Shown: piece after piece, positions 46,501 to 55,225 of the stretch
How the letters are laid out: the number at the start of each line of letters is the position of its first letter
Numbering within the stretch: the first letter of the stretch is position 1
Notes under the pieces: model-generated
What the model was told of the DNA's origin: nothing
Database searches by the model: none
What the model saw: the letters and a program-made list of their open reading frames with translations, nothing else
Origin: Euglena gracilis
Taxonomy: Eukaryota; Euglenida; Euglenophyceae; Euglenales
NCBI GenBank assembly: GCA_039621445.1
Contig: CP154955.1
Coordinates: 25,332,354 to 25,396,353, forward strand
Length of the DNA: 64,000 nt
Reading direction: 5' to 3'
Position numbers and translations under genes: made by a program

Positions 46501-49500
46501 GGTAGGGTTTTTTGGGGGTGCCTGCCCATAGAAGGCACCCCCTCCGACCCCGGCGCCAGGGGCCTGGAAAAGGCTATTTTCAATGAAAATTTTCTGGGTC
46601 CCCCCTGGACCCCTACCCCAGCGATGGATGGGAAGCCCTTCGGTATTGAGGTAGGTGGTAGGGGGGGGTCGCTGAGCTCTTATCCCTTTATGGGTAAGAG
46701 CGAAGCTTACCACCGTCGAAATCCCCCCCCTCGACCCCCCCCCCCCCGGGTCGGGCCACCAGGAGAACCGACGGATTATCACCATGATCCCGGCCCGGTT
46801 CCCGGAATTTTTTTTTTCAGTCGCGAGCGACTGGATTCCTAGTTTCCGAATCACCTGGGTTTGACCCCCAACTCCCCGCCAGGCCCGAGTTATTCACGCG
46901 CGAAGGGGTCCAAACTCGGTAGGATTTACCCGCCCCCCCTGGATGAGCCCCCCCCCCTTTGGACTCTGCCATTTCGGCCAAAAAATGTCCATTTTCAAAT
47001 ATCTCCAAAATGAAGCCAAATCAAAGGAAATGTCCGGAGACCTAATTTGAAGCCCTTGGAACGCCCCATCCACCGGTATTTTGATTTCCCCCCAACTCCT
47101 CGCCTAGCCCGAGATACGGCCGTTTTCGGCGCAGCTGGCCGTTTTGTACACTTTTCCCTCTGTTCGACTTAGCCGTTTTCGGGGGGTGGGGGTCAAAAAA
47201 TCGATGTTTTCAAAATTTCTCGAAAACGATGCAAAATCAAAGGAAATGTCCGGAGACCTAAATTGAAGCCCTTGGAACGCTCTATGCACTGGGATTTTGG
47301 TTTTCCCGCAACTCCCCGCCCAGCCCGAGATACGGGCGTTTTTTGGCCAATTTGGGCCGTTTCAGGCCATTTTGTACACTTTTCCCTCTGTTCGACTTAG
47401 CCGTTTTCGGCCAAAAAAGTCGAGAAAAATCGAAATTTTTTTGCCCGAAACGATGTTTTTTGGCCTCCCGGACCCAGAAAAACTGTTTTTGAGCCGAAAA
47501 CGAGCGTTTTTCGACCTGCCAGCGCCCCGTTTTGGGCCGCCGACCCATTGACTTTGGGTCAAATCCGGGTCAAAAAAGTCGGAAAAAATCGAAAAAAAAT
47601 TTTTTGCCGGAGACGATTTTTTAGGCCTCCCGGACCTAGAAAAACTGTTTTGGAGCCGAAAACGAGCAAAACCTGGTCAACGACGGGGTGGGTGCGCGCT
47701 TATTAAGAGCTCAGCACTATTCAAAACCTGGTCCCGACCACCCCCCCCCCCCCCCCCCCGGGGGGGTAAGGTGGTAGGGGGGGGTCCGCCCCACCCCCCG
47801 CGCCTGGATGTGGGGTGGGGGGGGTCCGGACCCCGCACCCACCCCCTCCTTGACAGGTGCCAAAAATAGCAGAAAATTTTCTTCCGGCGCTGCGCGCCGG
47901 AAAATGAGCAAAAAACACCCCTTTTGCTGACTTTTGGCCATATTGCCCATTTTTTTGATGTGTTGGTGTTTTCCCCAAAAACATGTTCAAAAATTTTCAA
48001 AAAATGAGCATTTTTGGGTTGATTTTCAAAGAAAAATCAGGGTTTTTTGACCGATTCCGACCCGATTTCCGGCCCTTTGCCCGTCCATGAAATCGAAAAA
48101 ATTTCGGTAAACCTCAGTTTCGAGGTAGGAGGGGGGGGTCCGACCCCCCCCCCCCCAAGGCTTCCCATCCATCCCTGCCCTACCCCCCTGGGAGGGTGTG
48201 CCTGCCAGGGGCATAGCACCCCCCCCCGGTCGGTAAGCACAGGGGGGAGTCCTGCCGTCTGCGGATCTGGCACCTGAAAACAGGCAAAAAAAACAGGTGC
48301 AATCCAGTTGGGTCAGATTTTTCCAGCCCAAAATTTTAGGTGAAAACCCTCAAAACGATCCAAAATCGCCATTTTTGGCTTTTTTTTGAACCCACCTTTT
48401 CAAAAAAAAAATCGGCCCAGCCCTGCTTCGCCGGGTTGTGAAACTTTTATGACACTCGACCCGGGGGAGGGGGGTCCATAGCCCGGCTGGGAGGTGCGGC
48501 TTGAAAAAAGGTGCTGGCTGGACTCCCCGGGCTAGGATGGGTCAAATCCCCATGACGCTCTGCGCCAGAATTTTTGTGGTTTGATTTTCATGTCCTCCCT
48601 GATGGATAGAAGAAGGTCAATCAATGAAGAATTGATTGATCTTCCTTTATCCGTTAGGAAAGATGATTGCATTCATCTTCCAAGCTGTTGGATCTGTCTT
48701 GGGGGTCGTCTGGCCCTCCCTGCTTTGGTTTTCAACTCCCCCCCCCCAAACGGAACCCCCAGGACTCTGCAGGCAAACTTCAGGTGTCCGGCAGCTCTTC
48801 AAACCTCACCTCCCCGGGGCATTCGACCTCCCCGACGCCTCCGCCCATCCCCTCCCCCAAGCCCTGGGCCCCCGAGGTACTCCCTTTCCGTCACCCCGTT
48901 TCCGCCGATCCTGCATGCACATGGAGGGACCCCCCTTTTTTTCAGCTGGCAAGCATGCCGGCTGCAGACGTTGAGGTGGGTTGGAAACGAAAAGTGTTCG
49001 GGTTTTGAGGAGGTCTCCCCACCCTTGACAGGGAGGTAGCCAAGTCACGATTGAGCTTTTTGGAGAAGTCGTTCCGCAGTTGTGCAACAGAACGCTGTCC
49101 GACGGACATCCCAAACCAGAAAGGGGTACCAAGAGGAAGGGACACAAAATGCAGAGGGGTAAATAGGTGTGTTGTGGGGAACCAGGTGAGACGGGTTTTG
49201 GTGTTGTCACTTGTAGCACCAATTTAGCAAAGAGAAAATGTTTCAAACCCTTTTGGGTTTCAACTCTAGAAATGTTGGAAATAAAATTTCACCCAAAATG
49301 AAGGCTTTGTGGCATCCATGTTGAGGATTCCAGGGGGGGGGGGAATTGATATCCGCAATTTTTCCGCAATTTCCGCAATTTTCCGCAATTTCCGCAATTT
49401 TTCCGCAATTTTTTTTGCATTTTTTTTTCGCAGAATTTTTTTCCCACCACCGAAGATGGAAGATGAGTTCAGGGCTTCAAATGGATCAACAGGTGTGCTA

Positions 49501-50348
49501 TTCTGTTTTGTTTCCCCCCCCCCCCAGTTTACCAATTTTTCTCACAGGTGCACCACTGGTCACACAACTCCCTCTCTTTAAAAGATCCCTGAATCCCAGG
49601 GGGGGGGATAATTGATATCGGAGGCCTTCGGAAAAATTGCGGAAAAATTGCGGAAAAAAATGATGTCGGGAATATACACATTTCTGCTTGAGGGGACTTA
49701 GAAAATTTTCAATTGTGAGGTTCAGGACACCGCAACACCCACGTCGATGCAGGCGAGCACAAATCAACACGCTTGAAGTTCTATGCACAGGTAGGACGCA
49801 CCCACTCATTTTTTTTAAAAAAAAATCTGAAGACCCCCTTGGCGGGGTTCCCCCACCCATCTCTGGACCCTCCATGATCCGAATGATCCGGGGGGCGGGA
49901 GGGGGCGGCATCACCCCCCCCCCAAATCGGGCCTTCTGAATGGGGCCGACCCACCCACTCACTCATTCAAAAAGAAACCGGGGTTATCTTGGCACCACCC
50001 CCCGTGGTCTTGGGGGGGGAACCCTGCAGGAGGCTTTGCTTTATTTTCAGCAGCATTCGCCCGAAGTTCTTTCTGACCCAGGATTTGGTCCCCCACTCCC
50101 CCCGTGTCCAACGAACGCCCCCTGTTTGGACCGGACCCCAACTTTTCTAGCCCGTGTGTTCATTGGACACGGGGGGGGGGGTAACCCCCCCACACCTGGG
50201 CGGTGGACGCCGGCCAATCCCCCAGGTGTCCGCCTCCACCCTGCTTCGGCGCCACACGGAGGAGGTGCTCAGCATGTCCCCGGCGCTCCCCAACTCCCCC
50301 CGGCAGGGGAATCTGTCGTCCACCGCTGTGTCCTCTGCTGCCCAGGCG
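30530..50348 (+). CDS. CCDC6-like: CCDC6-family coiled-coil protein, split gene (ten exons proposed, 386 codons)
   Basis: Joining 30530-30679, 31432-31581, 37519-37622, 39221-39313, 41179-41261, 41562-41665, 43869-43921, 45969-46173, 48784-48876 and 50226-50348 gives one open frame. Every junction keeps phase and every intron is GT...AG. Exons 1-3 align without gaps to the CCDC6/DUF2046 coiled coil: EEEEEFITNNLLKRLEAVKK, EEEFMTNNLQRKLNQ|LRKEKGELERHLEAEQEY. Exons 4-7 continue the heptad-rich coil; exons 8-10 are Ser/Pro/Arg-rich and likely disordered, as in CCDC6 C-termini. The vertebrate protein is a cytoplasmic/nuclear coiled-coil linked to the DNA-damage response; function here is unknown. 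The start (ATG 30530) and the 3' end are uncertain. No stop is reached in exon 10, so at least one more exon is expected. Confidence 0.8.
31432..31581 (+). CDS. CCDC6-like: CCDC6-like exon 2
   Basis: Acceptor CCACTCAG, donor GTCTTT, exactly 50 codons in phase 0. It encodes two copies of the family hallmark (EEEEEFITNNLLKRLEAVKK and EIEEEFMTNNLQRKLNQ). This is the clearest exon. Confidence 0.92.
33926..34045 (+). repeat. 32-bp minisatellite, array 1 (about 4 copies)
   Basis: The unit is GTTTATGTCGGTCGATTTCC followed by ATTCAGGCGCCC. It lies in intron 2 of the CCDC6-like gene and has no spacers between units. Confidence 0.92.
35142..35173. repeat. 32-bp perfect palindrome
   Basis: Centred on TTCGAA within CCTGAGTCTGCGTTTCGAAA-CGCAGACTCAGG. 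Partial copies of GAGTCTGCGTTT flank it at 35060-35200. Confidence 0.9.
35367..35560 (+). repeat. 32-bp minisatellite, array 2 (6 copies)
   Basis: The same unit as array 1, with a G/A change (GTCGGTCG or GTCAGTCG) distinguishing copies and one unit a base short. About 1.3 kb downstream of array 1. Both arrays are preceded by CATTAACGG-TTTCAGGCTGAAA. Confidence 0.92.
35666..35757. repeat. 37-bp perfect inverted repeat with 18-bp loop
   Basis: Left arm 35666-35702, right arm 35721-35757. The arms include CTAACAGATTCAGCAGGGGC and GCCGGGCG; the loop is GCTCGTTTCGCTCGCTCG. The outer end carries GTCGGTCGATTT, shared with the neighbouring 32-bp minisatellite. Confidence 0.95.
37519..37622 (+). CDS. 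CCDC6-like: CCDC6-like exon 3
   Basis: Acceptor TCCATGCAG, donor GTATGA, 34 codons plus two bases. LRKEKGELERHLEAEQEY followed by FVNKLQKQL is the next family repeat and joins exon 2 with no gap. The preceding intron is 5.9 kb. Confidence 0.9.
39221..39313 (+). CDS. CCDC6-like: CCDC6-like exon 4
   Basis: Acceptor TTCCCTGCAG, donor GTGTGC. It completes the split codon of exon 3 and encodes NALERKLNEGRSGLISQFER followed by TVGDCKHSLHS. The donor was picked because it leaves two bases that exon 5 completes; reading through would enter low-quality sequence. Confidence 0.75.
41179..41261 (+). CDS. CCDC6-like: CCDC6-like exon 5
   Basis: Acceptor GCATTTCCAG, donor GTGAGG. It encodes SCAKDRDSIAHLEGQVAAMR followed by QHQQQAE, a coiled-coil segment, and leaves one base (G) that exon 6 or an alternative exon at 41432 can complete. 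Confidence 0.78.
41432..41517 (+). CDS. Possible alternative terminal exon of the CCDC6-like gene
   Basis: Acceptor CTTTTTTCAG, phase-compatible with exon 5 (G|AG). It encodes ELEKISESSIDSLLLQETSE followed by NSKRERPP and a TGA. It lies inside the 300-bp intron 5, so it would give a short protein ending after the first coils. Only composition and phase support it. Confidence 0.35.
41562..41665 (+). CDS. CCDC6-like: CCDC6-like exon 6
   Basis: Acceptor TTTCCTTGCAG, donor GTGTGC. Two bases complete the exon 5 codon, then 34 codons encode RERCELYARELEKLMKEKAK followed by LASQTILLKEKMER, a strong coiled coil. Confidence 0.85.
43176..43237 (+). repeat. (CAC)n microsatellite
   Basis: About 20 perfect copies of CAC in intron 6. 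Confidence 0.97.
43435..43509 (+). repeat. (GAT)n microsatellite
   Basis: About 25 perfect copies of GAT in intron 6, 200 bp after the CAC array. Confidence 0.97.
43869..43921 (+). CDS. CCDC6-like: CCDC6-like exon 7
   Basis: Acceptor is a long T run plus TTGCAG, donor GTATGC. It encodes LQQEREAEFAQFELSEE and two bases. It corresponds to the end of the coiled coil. Confidence 0.8.
44374..45066 (+). repeat. Pentanucleotide satellite: (TAGTA)n then (TGATA)n
   Basis: Two related five-base arrays in intron 7: TATAG/TACAA variants (44374-44950) with a long perfect TAGTA block at about 44596-44710, then a near-perfect TGATA block (44977-45063). Open frames reading ILYYT on the minus strand are artefacts. 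Confidence 0.95.
45969..46173 (+). CDS. CCDC6-like: CCDC6-like exon 8
   Basis: Acceptor CGCCGCAG completes the split codon of exon 7 (AG|G). It encodes a Ser/Arg-rich stretch (QFNLSIRRGSSETPDLDAAR, SLSLSNTPLTSRDSSRSNSQ, RRRPRCQSDLLTRTHSDRLG). Codons end mostly in C or G, unlike exons 1-7. The donor could be GTCGTC (46174, used here) or GTCCGG at 46090; both keep phase 0. Confidence 0.72.
46415..46620 (+). repeat. Dispersed module C, copy 1
   Basis: TGTGCTTAGTTGGGTGCCTA, CAGGCACCC, GGGTGCCTGCCCATAG, then CATTTTCAATGAAAATTTT and CTGGGTCCCCC. It is shared with 59905-60095. Confidence 0.85.
46998..47125 (+). repeat. Dispersed module A, copy 1
   Basis: About 130 bp sharing AATCAAAGGAAATGTC, GACCTAA-TTGAAGCCC, ATTTTG-TTTCC and AGCCCGAGATACGG with copies at 47212, 51772 and 60168. 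In intron 8. Confidence 0.85.
47212..47340 (+). repeat. Dispersed module A, copy 2
   Basis: Follows copy 1 by about 90 bp in the same orientation. Begins TTTCTCGAAAACGATG and ends AGCCCGAGATACGGG. Confidence 0.85.
48784..48876 (+). CDS. CCDC6-like: CCDC6-like exon 9
   Basis: Acceptor AACTTCAG, donor GTACTC, 31 codons in phase 0: VSGSSSNLTSPGHSTSPTPP followed by PIPSPKPWAPE. Ser/Thr/Pro-rich like CCDC6 C-termini. An upstream acceptor at 48769 (CTCTGCAG) would add residues but break the phase. Confidence 0.62.
50226..50348 (+). CDS. CCDC6-like: CCDC6-like exon 10
   Basis: Acceptor ATCCCCCAG, donor GTGTAC, 41 codons in phase 0: VSASTLLRRHTEEVLSMSPA followed by LPNSPRQGNLSSTAVSSAAQ. It is GC-rich at third positions like exons 8 and 9 and contains no stop. 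Confidence 0.65.
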
Positions 50349-51235
50349 GTGTACCAGCCAGGGTTCGACATAAGGGGGGGTGCACAGGGTTTAGGGTTTT
50401 TTTTAGGGGGGAGGGTCTCCTGCATCAGAGGGGAGATTCTGGATCAGGCAGTTGCTTAAGCACTGACCGACCCCCGGGGGGGGGGGTGATTGGTTTTTTC
50501 AGAGTTACTGACTGGTTTTTGGCCCGGACCCCCTCCCCCCCCCCCCCCCGGGGGGGTCGGCCAGGAGTGGGCAAACGTGGCTTGAGTGACCCCGGCGCCG
50601 AAGGCGCCGGAAATTTTTTTGGGCCTAAAATGGCCTAAAGTGACTGGAAAGTGGCCGTTTTTCTGAGTGGCCGACCCCCCCCCCCGGGGGGGGGGAGTGA
50701 CTGGCTGGTTTTTTGAAAATGAGTGACTGACTGGTTTTTAAAAAAGTGGAGTGACCCCCCCCCCCCGGGGTCGTTAAGCAATTGTATGTTCTGGATCCCC
50801 CCCCCCCCCCCGCGCACAAGGGACCGACCCGGAGGGGGGGAACCAGGATCCTCCAAACAGCCAAAAGGTCAAGAAATTTCCTCCCAGCGATTTGCACCAA
50901 TTTTTTTTGCATTTTTTTTTGCATTTTTTTTTGCCCAAAAATACCCAAAGTGACACTTTTGGCACTTTCGGTCGACTTTGGAGGCAAACATTTTTGGCCT
51001 GGCGCCCAAAATTGGTCACCGGGCTGTGCCGCTGTTTAGGTCGGGGGGGGTGTCCCCACCATCCCCTCCTACACTGGGGGAGGGGTCCGTCCAGGGTCCA
51101 CCCCCCCCCCCCAAGGGGGCAGGGCAGAACGGGAATCGGCCGAACAGAGTGGGTGCTGGTGGGTGGGGGGGTCGACCCCCCCCCCCCCCCCTGCATGGTG
51201 GGTGGGGGGGTCGACCACCCCCCCCCCCCCACCAC

Positions 51236-51440
51236 CCCTTCCCGTATTTCCGGGAGCACCAAGTTTTGGACCTGAACAATTTTTTTTCCAAGAATCTTCG
51301 GCGCCAGGTGTTTTTTTGACCCATTTTGGGACCCGTATGGGGGGTCCCCCCAAAAACCACCCAAAACCCCATTTTTTCACGCCTTCCAAAAATTCAACAT
51401 TTTCTCAAAATGTTGATTTTGAGAAGTTTTTGAAGCAAAA
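51236..51440 (+). repeat. Dispersed module B, copy 1
   Basis: Begins TATTTCCGGGAGCACCAAGT and continues through TTCGGCGCCAGGTGTTTTTT, GACCC-TTTTGGGACCCGTAT and the TTCAACATTTTCTC segment. Two further copies lie at 53680 and 54467. Confidence 0.85.
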
Positions 51441-51771
51441 AAAAAATGCCATTGAAAGTCCACAAAAAATCATGTGTTTTGGGTTCATTTTTCAAAAAAA
51501 ATTCAAATTTTTTTCTGGCCAAAATCCCCGTTTTCCCGAAATCGGTGAAAATGCTGTGGTGGGTGGGGGGTCGACCCCCCCCCACCAGGCCTTCCCGTTC
51601 TGCCCTGCTAGGGGGGTAAGGTGGTGGGGGGGTCCCCCCACCCCCCCCCTAGTTTCGGAAGGGGGGTCCCCCCACCCTCCTCCCCCTCCTCTGCGGGGGC
51701 AAAAAAAATTTCCGGCGCTTCGCGCCGGGTGTGTATTTTAGGACTTTTTTTGAGGCTCAACAAACAAAAAA

Positions 51772-51902
51772 TCGCCGTATCTCGGGACAGGTAAGGAGTT
51801 GAGTGGAAATCAAAATACTGTTAGATGGGGCTTTTTAGGGGCTTCAATTTGGTCTTTTGATATTTCCTCTGATTCCCCATCATTTTCGAGAAATTTCAGA
51901 AA
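51772..51902 (-). repeat. Dispersed module A, copy 3 (inverted)
   Basis: Reverse complement of the module: on the plus strand it begins CCGTATCTCGGGACAGG and ends CATTTTCGAGAAATTTCAG. Confidence 0.85.
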
Positions 51903-53679
51903 AAATTCTTTTTGGGCCTCAAAAAACGGCCGAAAACTGGAGGTAGGAGGCCCCCCCCCCCCAGTTTTGGAGGGGGGGCCCCCCCACCCCCCCCCCCCTC
52001 CCTCAGAGATTCCCATACAACCCTGGTCCCCCCCATCGGCTGTGCCTGGGCGGTTGTCAGGGATCCCCAATCACCCTCGCCATGTGGCCAAAAGCGGACG
52101 TGGCGTCGAAGGCACCACACCTCTTTTTTTTTTCTTCCAAAATCCCTGAAAAGTTCCATGGCACAGCCGCCTTCCGGGGGTAGGTCTGCGCTCACCTGGG
52201 AAGCCCTCTCTCATTGCTGTTGGCGCGAAACCGCCCGCCACCGTCTCCCCTCCAGCATCCACCCCCTGACCGCTCCGGTGTGCGGACTGCCTTTGTTTGC
52301 CGCTGGGATGCAGATTCCCCTCTTGTCCAAGATGCAGTGCGCCAACTCCATGGCACTTCTTTTGACATTTTTATTTTCTGGAAAGCTTATGGCCTTCTGG
52401 AAATGTGCCTGCTGAAGCCCTTTGTTTGGCCAATGTTTGGTTTCGAAAATTTAACTCGAATAATATCCCCCCACAAACCCCCATGTTTTGTCCTTCTTGT
52501 GGCAATGCTCTTGGAACATACAGGGGTTTTCACCAAAACGTGGCAGGTGAAATGGCGTCTGACCATGCAAACCATTTTTTTCCAAGAATCACTTGAAACC
52601 ATGTACCCTCCCCCTTGCTCAACGACCACCCCTAAATTACGACCACCCCTGGTCGGGGGTTGCAGGTCATGGGGGTGCGTTGACCCCCCCTTCCTGGTTG
52701 GGGGTTGTAGGTCACCTGGGAAAACAGGTTTTTTTGTTGTGCGACCCCCCGCCGGTCAGGGGTTGTAGGTCAGGGCACATGTGACCACCCCCCTGGTTGT
52801 AGGAACCCGGTCATTGGGCAGAGGGGGGGGGGGCATCAAAAATCTTGTCCCGACATTTTTTTTTGCAGTAAAATCACACCAAGTCATGTTCCCCAAACCA
52901 CGTAAAATCAAGTAAAATCATCGATCATGTGCGGAAACGTCCATAACATATATTTTCACCAGGTTTTACTGGGGGTTGCTTTTCACCTCGGAAGACCCCC
53001 TGGGGGACGGGTTGCGGTCCGGAGGTTTTAGTATGAGTTTTGGCGCAAAGTGCTGGAATTTTTTGGAAAATACCTTAGGCGGCCCGATTTTGGGGGGGGT
53101 CCCTCCCAGGGGTCTGGTGGGGTTGGAAAAAAGACTGATTTTCATCCTCAAGGAAAATTTTACCTTTTTGTTCTCACCACTTTTCATGTCTTAGTGTTGC
53201 TTAAGTTATATGTCAAGGACTGCGAAGGTCCCCAGCTGTTTTGTATCAGAGAACATGAGGAACGTTGTTTTTCCAGCTGTGTATTGTGGTAATCACCATG
53301 GTATATTCATTCCCACACTGTGCATGTTTGCCTTGCTCGATGACATGATCTCTAATGTGTGAAGCAGAAAATTAACAGCAATTGCACGTTAATCAAACAG
53401 TGGCCGTGCTGATAACCCTCAAAGAAATGTCATTTAGAGAGCAGTTTGGAGGCAAGAGAAACTTGCAACTGAGGCATATTGAGCAGGTGCTAATCATCAT
53501 CATCAGTGTAGTCACGTGTTTTGAAAATGACATAAGTGCCAGCAAAGTGGTGCAAGCTTGTTCGGTTTTCTGCAAAAACGGATTTTTTTGCCTCTGAAAA
53601 AGAATCTTTTTAAGCCCCATAAGGGACGGGATTTTTTTTTTAAGTTAAGGACCGCCCCTCAAGGACCACCCCCCACCAC

Positions 53680-53895
53680 TGTATTTCCAGGAGCACCAAG
53701 TTTTGGACCCGAAAATTTTTTCCGGCGCCTTCGGTGCCGGGTGTTTTTTTGACCCATTTTGGGACTCATATGGGAGGTCCCCCCAGAAACCCCTCAAACC
53801 CCTGTTTTTTCACACCTTCCAAAAAATTTAACATTTTTTTCAAACTTTGATTTTGAGAGGTTTTGGAAGCAAAAAATGCCATTGAAAATCCAAAA
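53680..53895 (+). repeat. Dispersed module B, copy 2
   Basis: Begins GTATTTCCAGGAGCACCAAG; the GGCGCC core is diverged (GGCGCCTTCGGTGCCGGG). Confidence 0.85.
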
Positions 53896-54466
53896 AATTT
53901 CAAACAGAAAAAAATGTCAGTAAAATTTGGCTGAGCCATAATTTGGTCCACCTTTTTTGACCTTCGTTTTTTTCACCCCCCTCCTAAAAATGCAAATTTT
54001 TAACCCTAGATTTTTTTTGTGAATGTATCAGTCCTTGGGAATATAGAGAAAACGTTGGGATTACCGTTTGCCGATTACCCAAACCACCCCATTTATAAAC
54101 CGTTGGGGTTTACAGGATAAGGATTTGTTGGCGAAAATCCAACCCCCAAAAATGACGCCAAAACCCCCCCAAATGGAAATTTTCGGCAGACCTTGGGGCC
54201 AGTTTTGGATCCTCATCTTGGGGCCAGGTTGGTGCCAGTTGACCAGCCCTTTTTCGCCCCCCACAGCCAAGAAAAACCGTTGTTTTCCCCCTGGCCAAAA
54301 TAAAAAACCCCTTTTGACTTTTGAAAATGCTATATCCCCCCTCATTGTCCTCTGATCCCGTACTCGCTGACCTGTCCTCATCGGGGCCTGCCTCCAAGTC
54401 GTCACGTTGACTGGAGACAGTTTTCCGGAAGGCTACCAGCTGGATTTGGGCGTTTTTTTTTTTGGA

Positions 54467-54670
54467 AATTTTTCCAAGAATCTTCGGCGCCAGGTGTTTT
54501 TTTGACCTATTTTGGGACCCGTATAGGGGGGTCCCCCCAAAACCCCCCAACCCCATTTTTTTCACACCTTCCAAAAGTTCAACATTTCTCAAAATTTTGA
54601 TTTTGAGAGGTTTTTGAAGCAAAAAAAGGCATAGAAAATCCAAAAAATTTCCAAAGAGAAAAACTCTCCA
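54467..54670 (+). repeat. Dispersed module B, copy 3
   Basis: Begins TTTTTCCAAGAATCTTCGGC, missing the GGGAGCACCAAG start. The homologous tail (ATCATGTGTTTTGGGTTCAT) lies displaced at 54802-54895. Confidence 0.8.
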
Positions 54671-55054
54671 AGCAGAATTTGAATGTTCCAAAGTTTGGTC
54701 CCATTTTTTTGACCTGCTTTTTTTTTACCCCCCTCCTAAAAACTAACAATTTTCAACCCTAAAGTTTTGGATTTTTTTGGGGGGGGAAAGTGTGGTTTTC
54801 CATCAAAAAATCATGTGTTTTGGGTTCATTTTTCAAAATAATTTTCAAAAATTTTCCCCAGACAAAATCCCCGTTTTCCCAAAATTGGTGAAAATCTGTG
54901 GTAGGTCCTTATTTTTCGGGTGAAGTGTATTGGGGCAGGAATTTTTTTTAAGTTAGGGACCGTCCTGATCATATATGGAATTCTGGTCTCTGGCACGCTT
55001 TTGTGAAAATCCTGGAATATGTTCTGTGTCAACAACATATTGCAAATGACCCAC

Positions 55055-55225
55055 ACTGCACACGCACAGACACAGGCACAGACACACATACAGACACGCA
55101 TATACATGCATGCACACACACATGCACACACACACATTTCTCCCTCCCTCCCTCCCCTCCATCATTATCATCACCGTCACCATCATCATCACCATCACCA
55201 TCACCACCATCATCATTATTTTTCA
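55055..55225 (+). repeat. (CA)n and (CAT/CAC)n simple repeats
   Basis: CACACA-rich tract (55055-55135), a CCCTCC stretch and then a CATCAC/CATCAT tract (55160-55220). Confidence 0.9.
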
